Positions 45,287 to 54,053 of a DNA stretch of 64,000 nt are shown piece after piece; within the stretch, counting starts at the first letter, position 1; every line of letters starts with the position of its first letter. Location of the stretch: NCBI GenBank assembly GCA_946479285.1, contig CAMLFH010000005.1:124001-188000 (forward strand), read 5' to 3'. Both the position numbers and the translations under genes were made by a program. The notes under the pieces are model-generated. The model was not told the DNA's origin and did no database searches. It saw only the letters and a program-made list of their open reading frames with translations. This DNA is from an uncultured Flavobacteriales bacterium. Lineage in GTDB: Bacteria; Bacteroidota; Bacteroidia; Flavobacteriales; Crocinitomicaceae.

Positions 45287-45749
45287 AATCTTCAAAAATT
45301 GTGAAGTACAAGTTTAACGCAAATTCGGCAATTTTCAGGTTGTTCTTCGAATAATTCCCACATGGTTTTTGAATTTTATTCAAACAGAGTTTAAGTTGAG
45401 GCACAACGTTTTATGAGATTTAAACGGGAGGATTTGTGTAATAAATTTGCCAAAATCACTAAACATGTTATTTAAAACACAATTTAGAATAAAAAAATTG
45501 GAGCTAGGGAGTATTCATTTTGTGGCGTGGAATCTATTTATTAGGTAAAAAACAAGCTTGGCAGGAAGCTTTCTTAAATGTTAAACTTTAGAATAGTAAA
45601 AAAAATAATTATAACATGCTGTATATTAGCCTTCTCACAAATAACTATTCACGCTATGGAAAGAATCCACTTCAACTCGTCTTAAACATTTCGATGTTAA
45701 AAAAATAACTACTAACAGTTTTATTACACACTATTTACTTTTACATCTT
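45287..45749. other. Long intergenic region upstream of the Cys-repeat gene
   Basis: About 460 bases, AT-rich, with no gene seen on either strand. AAGCTT...AAGCTT (45554-45559 and 45566-45571) with a T-run on the minus strand could be a small hairpin, and TAAATTTG at 45442-45449 is an isolated -7-like sequence 300 bases before the next ATG. The long leader may carry regulation for the large secreted protein, but I cannot point to a known riboswitch. Confidence 0.4.
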
Positions 45750-48599
45750 ATGAAACAATTTCTAAAATTAGTCTGTTTCGTGCTGCTTTATTTTGCAGGA
45801 AACAATTTACTAGCTCAGACTGGAGCTGGGGGACCTTGCCCGGATATCAATGTCAGTACTGGAATTGATGCTACGGGAAATGCAATTGCCATCGGTGCCA
45901 CCGATCCTTTCTGGACAATTAGTTCAGGGCCAGTTGGGCCGGCAGCAAAACGTGTACAAAGTTACCTTCCTTATTGGCAAGTAACACCTGTACCGGTAAC
46001 AAATGCTTGCTGGATCAATGGTTCAGGCACGATTTTCAACAATGCAGCGGGAAACTATACGTTCTCGCGCACCTTTAACATTGCACCCGGAACCACTAGT
46101 TTTACCACCAATTTTGGTATCGCCTGGGATGACGTTTTGGTTTCAATCAGTCTGATCCCACCTGGTGCCGGACCTGCTATTCCGCTTACTGTTCCCCCAT
46201 CAGCGCCTTACATGGTAAGTCCGCCGATTGGTTATACAGTTGCGTCACCAGCCGCAGGAGTATGGACAATCGAATGTGTTGTTCATTTTGTCGATAATGT
46301 TGGAGCTTTCATTCTTTCAGGTTCGATTGACGTAGATTGTAATGATAGTCCTTGCACATGCGAAAACGTTCATCCTGAATTTACGTACACAACATCTACT
46401 GATTGTATTACTACATTCACTGGGATGATTAACCCTAGCTGTGCTAACACTTCGACTCAGATCGAATGGATTATCGATGGAGTTTCATCTGGATTCGGAC
46501 CTACATTCAATTATGCATTCTTAACCAATGGTCCGCATACTGTCTGCATGGTAGTAACTGTAACCTTAGCGGATGGAACTACGTGTAAGAGAGAATCCTG
46601 TCGCACAGTAAACATTGATTGCAACCCTTGCAGCTGTAATCTGGTCATACCTCATTTTACTTACACGGTCGATAAGTGCATCGCCCAATTCGTAGCAGAT
46701 CCTTCGTTACCTTGTTGTATTAAAGAGATCAATTATGAATGGTATGTAGACGGTTTACCTGCAGGAAGCGGGCAAAACTTTAGTCACACTTTTACTTCGA
46801 ATGGGTTCTATAATGTCTGTTTGTTCATTACGGCTACTTTAAATGATGGAACAGTATGTTACAAAGAAGTATGTCAGCTAGTCGAAATAAAAGATTGTGA
46901 CGAATGTAATTGTAATCAACTTCAACCTTCATTCAATTTCAACGTCGTGAACTGTGAAGGTTATTTCGATGCTGTAGTTTCGGCGCCACCTTGTATGAAA
47001 GAATTTACGTATCAATGGTACGTCAATGGACTTCCTTCAGGAACAGGACCAAATCTGGTTTATACGTTTCCTGCTAACGGACCATACACTATTTGTCTGC
47101 AAGTAACTACAATTATGCCGGATGGAAGTTCTTGTACGAAGGAATTCTGCAAAATCGTTAAGGTGAAAGACTGTGACCCTTGTAATTGTGATCAGATTCA
47201 GATAGGTTTTGATCACTTCTTAGAAAATTGCATTGGACATTTCAATGGCCTTGTAGGGCTTCCTGCTTGTATGCAGATTACTGGATGGAATTGGTCGGTA
47301 AATGGTGTTTACGTTGGTTCAGGGCCGGTATTTGATTATACCTTCCCGGCAAATGGTTTCTACAATGTTTGCCTGACGGTTATTACACAAATGCCTGACG
47401 GACAGAAATGTGTCAAAGAAGTATGTCAGCTGGTTGAAGTGAAAGATTGTGATGAATGCAACTGTCAACAGTTACAGCCCAATTTCGAATTCCAAATAAA
47501 CCAGTGTGATGTGGAACTACTGGCAAAGGCTTATGGTCCTAATTGTATGTCCAATTACCAATACGAATGGTATGTAAATGGTTCACCGGTAGGAAGCGGA
47601 CAAAATTTTGTTTGGACTGCTCCAGCTAATGGAACTTACACAATCTGTCTATTAGTTACGGTAACTTTACCTGATGGAACCCTGTGTCACAAAGAACTGT
47701 GCAAAGATGTTGTAATAACTGATTGTGATCAGTGCAATTGCAGTGACATAGTAGCAGGATTTAACTGGCAGATTGTTCAGTGTACCGCATACTTCAACGC
47801 ATATGTTAACCAGACTCCATGTATACAAAGTTACTCGATTGATTGGTATGTGGATGGTTTATACGTTGGTTCCGGAACACCATTCTCTATGCCAGCAGCA
47901 GGAAATGGCAGTCACACAGTTTGTATGGTGGTTACTACTGTTCTCACCAATGGACAAGTATGCCAGACTGAATCATGCAAAACGATTGATGTAGTTGGTT
48001 GTGGATGCCCTTGCAGTCTCTTGAACGGAATAATTAATTTCCAGGTTGACCACTGTAATATCCACCTCGTGGCACAACCTCAGATTCCGCAATGTATGCT
48101 AAATTCATCGGTTCCAACAAGCTATAGTTGGATAGTTAATGGTTCATATGCAGGTTCAGGTCCTGTAATTAACTATACAGCCGGTGGAAATGGTACTTAC
48201 CATGTTTGTGTACTGATTGTTGTTACGAAGCCAAACGGACAGAAGTGTGAAAAAATGATCTGTAAGGATATTGTTGTAAGCAATTGTAATTCAACGCCAA
48301 CAAATCCACAGACGATTTATCAGCCAGGTCCAACAATGGAAAAGTCGTTAAAGCTTTACCCAAATCCGGCAAGTACGGAGCTCAATATCGATTTCACAAC
48401 GAAAGATGCGGGAACCGTAAACATTACCTTCAAAACAATAGATGGTAAAGTGTTCCTAAATCAATCGATCGATGCACAAGCGGGACCACAACGACTTAAA
48501 ATGCCGATTGCGCCAATGGTTTCGGATGAAATGATTTTGGTTGAGATCACTGCGGACGGTGAAACAACTGTCCGTAAAGTAAGTGTTGTAAAGCACTGA
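45750..48599 (+). CDS. Secreted protein with seven 8-cysteine PKD-like repeats, T9SS cargo
   Basis: A 949-residue exported protein. Signal peptide about 1-24 (ending NLLAQ), an N-terminal beta-rich domain (about 25-195), then seven tandem units of about 92 residues starting at residues 197, 291, 383, 475, 567, 659 and 751. A unit reads C-x2-C-x-C-x13-C-x12-C-x33-C-x12-C-x4-C, with conserved WYVNGLPSGTGPN-, ANGPYTICLQVT- and PDGxxCxKExC-like strands, so each looks like a PKD-type Ig fold with up to four disulfides. The last unit starts CGCPC instead. From about residue 865 a T9SS sorting domain follows (LKLYPNPASTELNIDF to the end). No catalytic motif. It may be an adhesin or surface spacer; I know no named family for the repeat. 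Confidence 0.85.
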   Translation: MKQFLKLVCFVLLYFAGNNLLAQTGAGGPCPDINVSTGIDATGNAIAIGATDPFWTISSGPVGPAAKRVQSYLPYWQVTPVPVTNACWINGSGTIFNNAAGNYTFSRTFNIAPGTTSFTTNFGIAWDDVLVSISLIPPGAGPAIPLTVPPSAPYMVSPPIGYTVASPAAGVWTIECVVHFVDNVGAFILSGSIDVDCNDSPCTCENVHPEFTYTTSTDCITTFTGMINPSCANTSTQIEWIIDGVSSGFGPTFNYAFLTNGPHTVCMVVTVTLADGTTCKRESCRTVNIDCNPCSCNLVIPHFTYTVDKCIAQFVADPSLPCCIKEINYEWYVDGLPAGSGQNFSHTFTSNGFYNVCLFITATLNDGTVCYKEVCQLVEIKDCDECNCNQLQPSFNFNVVNCEGYFDAVVSAPPCMKEFTYQWYVNGLPSGTGPNLVYTFPANGPYTICLQVTTIMPDGSSCTKEFCKIVKVKDCDPCNCDQIQIGFDHFLENCIGHFNGLVGLPACMQITGWNWSVNGVYVGSGPVFDYTFPANGFYNVCLTVITQMPDGQKCVKEVCQLVEVKDCDECNCQQLQPNFEFQINQCDVELLAKAYGPNCMSNYQYEWYVNGSPVGSGQNFVWTAPANGTYTICLLVTVTLPDGTLCHKELCKDVVITDCDQCNCSDIVAGFNWQIVQCTAYFNAYVNQTPCIQSYSIDWYVDGLYVGSGTPFSMPAAGNGSHTVCMVVTTVLTNGQVCQTESCKTIDVVGCGCPCSLLNGIINFQVDHCNIHLVAQPQIPQCMLNSSVPTSYSWIVNGSYAGSGPVINYTAGGNGTYHVCVLIVVTKPNGQKCEKMICKDIVVSNCNSTPTNPQTIYQPGPTMEKSLKLYPNPASTELNIDFTTKDAGTVNITFKTIDGKVFLNQSIDAQAGPQRLKMPIAPMVSDEMILVEITADGETTVRKVSVVKH

Positions 48600-48627
48600 T
48601 TTTAAATCATAGCCAATAACACGTTTG

Positions 48628-48664
48628 AAAAGCCGTTCCTCTCTTCTGAGAGGGATGGCTTTTT
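48628..48664 (+). terminator. Terminator of the Cys-repeat gene
   Basis: AAAAGCC (48628-48634) with GGCTTTT (48657-48663) and an inner CCTCTC/GAGAGG stem (48638-48643 and 48648-48653) form a long hairpin ending in a T-run, 29 bases after the stop codon. Confidence 0.8.
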
Positions 48665-48769
48665 ACTTTTCCAATGATCTGTGATCCTGTTTGCGAATTA
48701 ACAGCTGAAACTTTATAACTATTCCAGATTTCTGAACTTTAAGCTCCAGATTTCACCGAAATTTGTAAG

Positions 48770-50383
48770 GTGGTCAGAGCCTTTAAATTATTTGTTGCTT
48801 ACGGGATTGTCTTTTTGGTTGGTTACCTGGGAACAGGGATTACTTTGCATTATTTAAAACCGGAGATGCGTATTTTGCCTGAATTCGTGGAAAATATCCT
48901 GGATGGCGGAGCGGTCTGGAAAGTGCAGTACCCGGAAGAATCTGATGTTTCGATGTTTGACCAGCGTACTTATAACACCGAAGGACATGATCCGGAAGAA
49001 GAAATTCTCTTTACCGACGATTACAATTCGGAGAACGGTATTTTCTGTTTCCGTGGAAATGCTCAGCGCAATGCGCCAACACGTGGAATTTTGAAAGGAC
49101 GGCCCAAAGATATTCGCCTGGATTGGGAGTTTACTACCGGTTACGACGGCCGAACAACCGAATACGGTTCCTGGGGTGGTGGTTCCGGTTGGACAGGTCA
49201 GCCTTTGGTGGTGAAATGGCCGAAAAATAGTTCAAAACGGCTTCATGAGATAGAACCGAAATACCTCAAGCAGGCAAATTTCAGAGAAGTCATTGTTGGC
49301 AGTTTGTGCGGCGATATTTATTTCATTGACTGGAAGACCGGGCAGGCAACACGTCCGCATGTGACGATTGAAAATCCGATTAAAGGAACAGTTTCAGTAG
49401 ATCCGCGCATGAACGGATTATTGTACGTGGGCCAGGGAATTAAGAACGGTGAAAGATTTGGGTCATATATTTTCAACATGTTTACGGGTGAAGAAATTTT
49501 CTTTCGAAATGGATTGGACCCAAAAGCCAGGAGGGCGTGGGGTGCATTCGACAGCAACTCATTGATCGATGCAAAAACAGGATATTGGTTTCATCCGGCA
49601 GAGAACGGACAAATCTATAAAACCAAAATTGTCAATGGGAAAGAAATCCCCAAACCATTTATTTTCAACTATCAGATCCAAAAACATCCGGATTTAGGAA
49701 TTGAATCGAGTTTTGGTGCCTGGAATAACCTGGGGTGGTTTGGAGATAATGGCGGGAATGTGTTTTGCCTGAATCTAATGACCATGAAGCCGGTCTGGTA
49801 TCTCGATAACTACGACGATACGGACGCATCCATGGTTATTGATCTGCAGGAAGACGGTCATCCTTTCTTGTTTATCGGAAATGAAGTAGATAAACAAGGT
49901 GAATCCGGAACAGCACATATCCGAAAGATTGATGGACTTACCGGAAAAGAGATTTGGGACGTGTCCCGAAAATCCACGAATACGAAACTGCACGGAAGGG
50001 TGAACTCCGGAGGTGTTTTGGCTTCGGTTCTTCCCGGAAAGAAGAAAGCAAGCAACCTGGTTTACGGAATTTTCTCGCGGGTGAACGGAAGTTTGGCAGG
50101 AGAGTTTGTTGCAATCGATAAAGCTACCGGAAAGGAAAAGTTCAAGATCCCGATGGATTATTACAGTTGGGCTTCACCGATCGACCTCTACGACAAAGCC
50201 GGAAACTGCTACATTTTCTTCACCGACGTATACGGAACAATTTACCTGATTGACGGAGTCAGCGGGAAAATAATCGTGAAACGCAAGACGGATTGTGTCT
50301 GGGAATCCTCACCGGTTGCCTGGGGGAATCGCATTGTGGTTGGAAGCCGGGGAAAGAAGATTGTGAGCTTTGTTGTTGAATAG
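48770..50383 (+). CDS. Membrane-anchored PQQ-like beta-propeller protein
   Basis: A 537-residue protein with one N-terminal membrane segment (LFVAYGIVFLVGYLGTGITL) and a large extracytoplasmic domain. Repeating strands of the form GDIYFIDWKTGQ, GQIYKTKIVNGKEI, NVFCLNLMTMKPVW, HIRKIDGLTGKEIWD, EFVAIDKATGKEKF and TIYLIDGVSGKIIV indicate a PQQ-like beta-propeller of about six to eight blades. The strand-ending W and G residues match the class, but the residues that bind PQQ in dehydrogenases are not evident, so it is probably a binding or scaffold propeller. It starts at GTG 48770; no other start gives the membrane anchor. Confidence 0.78.
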   Translation: MVRAFKLFVAYGIVFLVGYLGTGITLHYLKPEMRILPEFVENILDGGAVWKVQYPEESDVSMFDQRTYNTEGHDPEEEILFTDDYNSENGIFCFRGNAQRNAPTRGILKGRPKDIRLDWEFTTGYDGRTTEYGSWGGGSGWTGQPLVVKWPKNSSKRLHEIEPKYLKQANFREVIVGSLCGDIYFIDWKTGQATRPHVTIENPIKGTVSVDPRMNGLLYVGQGIKNGERFGSYIFNMFTGEEIFFRNGLDPKARRAWGAFDSNSLIDAKTGYWFHPAENGQIYKTKIVNGKEIPKPFIFNYQIQKHPDLGIESSFGAWNNLGWFGDNGGNVFCLNLMTMKPVWYLDNYDDTDASMVIDLQEDGHPFLFIGNEVDKQGESGTAHIRKIDGLTGKEIWDVSRKSTNTKLHGRVNSGGVLASVLPGKKKASNLVYGIFSRVNGSLAGEFVAIDKATGKEKFKIPMDYYSWASPIDLYDKAGNCYIFFTDVYGTIYLIDGVSGKIIVKRKTDCVWESSPVAWGNRIVVGSRGKKIVSFVVE

Positions 50384-50464
50384 GTGCCTTCGACTGCGCT
50401 CAGTCACCTGATTCAATCTTTTTATTTTTAGTACCAGAAGGTTGCTGAGCGCAGTCGAAGCCCC
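50383..50464. repeat. Long inverted repeat (TTCGACTGCGCTCAG)
   Basis: The arm at 50383-50408 contains TTCGACTGCGCTCAG; the arm at 50440-50464 contains its exact complement CTGAGCGCAGTCGAA. The loop is about 31 bases and T-rich. It lies between the propeller gene and surE and may terminate the former. Confidence 0.75.
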
Positions 50465-50523
50465 GAATTGTTACTTTTCAAAACTTTCGCATTCTCTCCT
50501 CAACGAGTCAGAAACTAAAAATG

Positions 50524-50531
50524 TATCTTTG
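50524..50531 (+). promoter_or_regulatory. -7 promoter element of surE
   Basis: TATCTTTG fits TAnnTTTG and ends six bases before the ATG at 50538. It rules out an in-frame start farther upstream that would run through the inverted repeat. Confidence 0.6.
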
Positions 50532-50537
50532 TTTTCA

Positions 50538-51308
50538 ATGAAAAATTCGAATCGCCCACTCATTTTCGTAACCAATGACGACAGCCTTCATGCAAAAGGA
50601 ATTGCTTCCTTAGTTGCTGTTGCCCAGGAGTTTGGTGATGTGGTGGTAATAGCTCCCGACAAACCGCAATCCGGAATGGGACATGCAATCACTATTTCAC
50701 ATCCTTTGAGATTATTCCGTTCGGATATTTTTGAGGGAATTGAATCCTGGTCATGCAGCGGCACACCTGTTGATTGCGTGAAATTAGGAGTGTACGAAGT
50801 ACTGCACCGCAAACCGGATTTGATTTTGTCAGGAATTAATCACGGATTGAATTCTTCTACCAATGTGCTGTATTCCGGAACGATGTCTGCAGCAGTTGAG
50901 GCGGCAATGGAACACATTCCAAGTATTGGGTTTTCGTATGGCGATTTTGATCCGGATGCTGATTTTTCTTCTTCCATGCATGTGGCTAAACAAATTATTC
51001 CTCAAATTCTTGAGCATGGAATGCCAAAAGGAGTTTGTCTGAATGTCAATATCCCGCAAGGACCGCTTGAAGCACTGAAAGGGATAGAAGTTTGCAGACA
51101 AGCTTATGCATTTTGGGAAGACCGCTTCGATAAGCGCGTGGATCAGTTCGGAAGACCTTATTATTGGCTGACCGGAACATTTGATTCACGGGAAGACGCT
51201 ACCGATACGGATCTGCACTTTTTAGATCAGGGTTATGCTACGATCGTACCTACTCAATTTGATTTGACAGCTCACCAGGCTATAGCTGGTTTAAAAAAGT
51301 TATTCTAA
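50538..51308 (+). CDS. surE: 5'/3'-nucleotidase SurE
   Basis: A 256-residue metal-dependent nucleotidase/exopolyphosphatase, cytosolic. The metal site is IFVTNDDSLHAKGIASL (DD pair near the N-terminus); DKPQSGMGHAITISHPLR, WSCSGTPVDCVKLGV and DLILSGINHGLNSSTNVLYS with the Asn ligand follow; C-terminal QGYATIVPTQFDLT fits. Length is normal (about 250-265). I start at ATG 50538, six bases after the -7 element. It shares its stop (TAATG overlap) with the next gene, and lpxB follows, so the three form an operon. Confidence 0.95.
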   Translation: MKNSNRPLIFVTNDDSLHAKGIASLVAVAQEFGDVVVIAPDKPQSGMGHAITISHPLRLFRSDIFEGIESWSCSGTPVDCVKLGVYEVLHRKPDLILSGINHGLNSSTNVLYSGTMSAAVEAAMEHIPSIGFSYGDFDPDADFSSSMHVAKQIIPQILEHGMPKGVCLNVNIPQGPLEALKGIEVCRQAYAFWEDRFDKRVDQFGRPYYWLTGTFDSREDATDTDLHFLDQGYATIVPTQFDLTAHQAIAGLKKLF

Positions 51309-51619
51309 TGATGAAGAAATTTAACTGGAATTCACGCACAACTGTTGGAACGATTATCGGAATCCTTTCTCCGTTTATATGCGTTCCGCTTACGATATTG
51401 ATTATCTCCTGGGCACAGCATTATCCTTTTTCGGTGTTTTGGGACCGGTTTTTTATGGATATCAATGTGATGAGTAAGTTCCTCTCGCTTTCCATTATCC
51501 CAAATCTGATTTGGTTTTATATCTTCCTGAATAAGGAACGGTACGACATTGCGCGTGGAATTATCGTTGGATCAGCTTTGTTCCTGCCCTTTATTGTTTA
51601 CGTTAACCTGATTCGTTAA
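51308..51619 (+). CDS. Small membrane protein between surE and lpxB
   Basis: A 103-residue protein with three probable membrane segments (IIGILSPFICVPLTILIISW, FLSLSIIPNLIWFYIF, GIIVGSALFLPFIVYV). No named domain. Its start overlaps the surE stop by one base and its stop overlaps the lpxB ATG by one base, which indicates translational coupling. The placement suggests a link to envelope or lipid A synthesis, but that is inference. Confidence 0.75.
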   Translation: MMKKFNWNSRTTVGTIIGILSPFICVPLTILIISWAQHYPFSVFWDRFFMDINVMSKFLSLSIIPNLIWFYIFLNKERYDIARGIIVGSALFLPFIVYVNLIR

Positions 51620-52728
51620 TGGGAAAGAAACTGTACATCATTTCAGGAGAAGCTTCCGGGGATTTGCATGGGGCGAATGTGATGAAGGAACTTTATGCAG
51701 AACAACCCGATCTCGATATTCGTTTTTGGGGAGGTGATAAAATGCAGGCTGTTGGTGGAACGATGGCGAAACACATTCGCGAACTGGCATTCATGGGTTT
51801 TGTGGAAGTCTTGAAGAATTTGCCGACCATTCTAAGAAACATCCGTTTTTGCAAGGAAGATATTCTGAAATTTCAACCGGATGCTTTATTGCTGATTGAT
51901 TATCCGGGTTTCAACATGCGCATTGCCGAATGGGCAAAGAAAAATAATATCAAGGTGTATTTCTATATTTCTCCGACCGTTTGGGCCTGGAAGGAAAATC
52001 GGGTACACAAGATCAAAAGAGATGTTTTCAAACTGTTTTGTATTCTTCCTTTTGAGGCGGATTTCTACAAGAAATACAATTACGAGGTAGAATATGTCGG
52101 TCATCCCTTGCTGGATGAAATTGAACAATACCAGCAGCTTCCAAGCCAGGAGCTGAACATTCCTGCAACCGATAAACCAATTATTGCGATGCTTCCCGGT
52201 TCGCGTAAACAGGAATTGCGTACCAAATTACCGGTTATGCTTCCTTTGGTTGACTTGTTCCCACAATACCAGTTTGTGATTGCCGGAGCACCCAATATGG
52301 ATATTGCCATTTACAAAGAATTGATAGGCGATAAGAAAGTAGATGTCGTTTACGGCCAAACTTATCGGTTACTCCAGCAATCGGAAGCGGCGGTGGTAAC
52401 TTCCGGGACGGCAACTCTCGAAACCGGGTTGTTTGAAATTCCTGAAGTGGTCTGTTACATTGGAAATGCAATTTCCTACCAGATTGCGAAAAGATTGGTC
52501 AATGTGAAATACATTTCGCTGGTGAACCTTATTTTGGATAAGGAATCCGTAACGGAACTCATTCAGAATGATTGTACCACGGAAAGACTTGCCAAAGAAT
52601 TATCACTGGTAATTAAAGGCGGAAGTAAGCGTGAGCAGGTCCTGGAGGATTATTCCACATTAAAAGGAATGTTGGGAAAAGGCGGTGCATCGAAGAAAGT
52701 TGCACAAGCGGTGTTGAAAACTATTTGA
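51619..52728 (+). CDS. lpxB: Lipid-A-disaccharide synthase
   Basis: A 369-residue glycosyltransferase (family GT19) that joins UDP-2,3-diacylglucosamine and lipid X to form the lipid A disaccharide, on the inner face of the inner membrane. Motifs: IISGEASGDLHGANVMKELY at the N-terminus, IDYPGFNMRIAEWAKK, YISPTVWAWKENRVHKIKRD, the substrate-loop EYVGHPLLDEI, and the C-terminal MLPGSRKQEL and VVTSGTATLETGLF donor site. Full length for the family. Last gene of the surE operon as far as visible. Confidence 0.96.
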   Translation: MGKKLYIISGEASGDLHGANVMKELYAEQPDLDIRFWGGDKMQAVGGTMAKHIRELAFMGFVEVLKNLPTILRNIRFCKEDILKFQPDALLLIDYPGFNMRIAEWAKKNNIKVYFYISPTVWAWKENRVHKIKRDVFKLFCILPFEADFYKKYNYEVEYVGHPLLDEIEQYQQLPSQELNIPATDKPIIAMLPGSRKQELRTKLPVMLPLVDLFPQYQFVIAGAPNMDIAIYKELIGDKKVDVVYGQTYRLLQQSEAAVVTSGTATLETGLFEIPEVVCYIGNAISYQIAKRLVNVKYISLVNLILDKESVTELIQNDCTTERLAKELSLVIKGGSKREQVLEDYSTLKGMLGKGGASKKVAQAVLKTI

Positions 52729-52758
52729 GTCCGAACCGATTTCAGTCTGCTGCAAAAC

Positions 52759-52766
52759 TAATTTTG
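52759..52766 (+). promoter_or_regulatory. -7 promoter element of the SpoIID-like gene
   Basis: TAATTTTG fits TAnnTTTG and ends four bases before the ATG at 52771, so the mRNA is probably leaderless. Confidence 0.6.
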
Positions 52767-52770
52767 TAGG

Positions 52771-53952
52771 ATGTTGCGCTTATTCGTGCTCATAGGGTTC
52801 ATTTTTCCGCTTTTCGTATTTTCTCAGCAAATGCGGATTGGTGTTTTGCGCGATCATTCCGTTCAACGGATTGTCTTTGCCTATTCCGAAGGAAGCTACA
52901 ATGTGTTCGGAGACACCACTAATTTTGCAACGCTCTTGCCAAGTGAGTTCGTAGATTTGTCTGTTACTGCTAATAACATGATCTCTTTAAAAGTAGGGGT
53001 GAATGAAGTGGCAGTGGTATCCAAAGTCTTATTGGTTGCTACTAAGCTGAATAATTCACTGGTGTATTCTACTAAGATACCAACCGTTAAAGAACGGAAA
53101 TACAGGGATGACGCAGAAATTACTGCTCAAAACGGTGCCTTAACGATCGTAAACCTGGTAGATATCAATAATTATTTGAGTGGAGTAGTAGAATCTGAAG
53201 GCGGCGGCGGAAAAGAAGTGGAGTACTATAAAGTGCAGGCTTTAATGAGCCGGACTTACGCTTTGAAATACAAAACCAGGCATCAGAAAGAAGGATTTGA
53301 GTTGTGCGACAGAACGCATTGCCAGGCTTATCACAACCAATTGCGCTTGAATCCGATCATTGATTCCGCTGTTTTGAAAACAGAAGGAATGGTGATGACA
53401 GATTCTCAAAATCGGTTGGTAGACGCTTACTTTCATGCCAATTGCGGTGGACAAACCTCTGAACCGGATTATGTTTGGAATAACAAAATTCCGTATTTGA
53501 GTACTTTTAAAGATACTTTTTGCATTTATACCAAACAGGCAACCTGGGAGAAGCGGATTCCGCAAACAGATTGGATGGAATACCTCGTGAGTTCTTTTCA
53601 TTACCCGGTAAACGATTCTGTTTTGGGTCCGATGATCTATACCTTCAATCAGGCTGATAGATGCGCGTTTTATCAATATCCCTGGTTAGGAATTCCATTG
53701 CGCGATATTCGGGAACACTTTAAATTGAAGTCGACTTTCTTTAATTGTTATCCGGAAGGAACGGATGTGGTATTGAGAGGCCGCGGTTATGGGCATGGAG
53801 TTGGTTTGTGCCAGGAAGGTGCGATGAAAATGGCTAAGTTCGGATTCAATTATATTCAAATCGCCTTGTATTATTTCCCGGGTGTAAAGGTGATCAATTA
53901 CCAGGAACAGCAATACTTCAATCAGCAGCCAAAGATTGCAGAGCTGGATTAA
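52771..53952 (+). CDS. SpoIID/LytB-domain protein
   Basis: A 393-residue exported protein with a signal peptide (about 1-19, LFVFSQ). The SpoIID/LytB domain spans most of the mature part: VDINNYLSGVVESEGGGGKE (the conserved Glu region), KVQALMSRTYALKY, CDRTHCQAYH, HANCGGQTSEP, and the closing LRGRGYGHGVGLCQEGAMKM. SpoIID family proteins are peptidoglycan lytic transglycosylases acting on glycan strands lacking stem peptides in spore formers; in non-sporulating Bacteroidota the role is probably cell-wall turnover. The near-leaderless start codon is fixed by its promoter. Confidence 0.9.
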   Translation: MLRLFVLIGFIFPLFVFSQQMRIGVLRDHSVQRIVFAYSEGSYNVFGDTTNFATLLPSEFVDLSVTANNMISLKVGVNEVAVVSKVLLVATKLNNSLVYSTKIPTVKERKYRDDAEITAQNGALTIVNLVDINNYLSGVVESEGGGGKEVEYYKVQALMSRTYALKYKTRHQKEGFELCDRTHCQAYHNQLRLNPIIDSAVLKTEGMVMTDSQNRLVDAYFHANCGGQTSEPDYVWNNKIPYLSTFKDTFCIYTKQATWEKRIPQTDWMEYLVSSFHYPVNDSVLGPMIYTFNQADRCAFYQYPWLGIPLRDIREHFKLKSTFFNCYPEGTDVVLRGRGYGHGVGLCQEGAMKMAKFGFNYIQIALYYFPGVKVINYQEQQYFNQQPKIAELD

Positions 53953-53954
53953 AA

Positions 53955-53994
53955 AAATGTTCAAATGTTCAAATGTTCAAATGTTCAAATGTTC
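53955..53994. repeat. 8-bp tandem repeat, five copies
   Basis: Five perfect copies of AAATGTTC (53955-53994) followed by AAATTT, between the SpoIID-like and DivIC-like genes. Part of the wider TTCAAA-rich module to about 54052. Confidence 0.85.
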
Positions 53995-54053
53995 AAATTT
54001 GATTTAAAGTTCTTTTTCTTTGAACCCTTTCAACCTTTGGAACAGTTTGAACT

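Noticed and set aside
45554..45571. AAGCTT pair with T-run as a terminator
   Set aside because: Stem is only six bases and no gene ends there on the minus strand; polA reads away from it.
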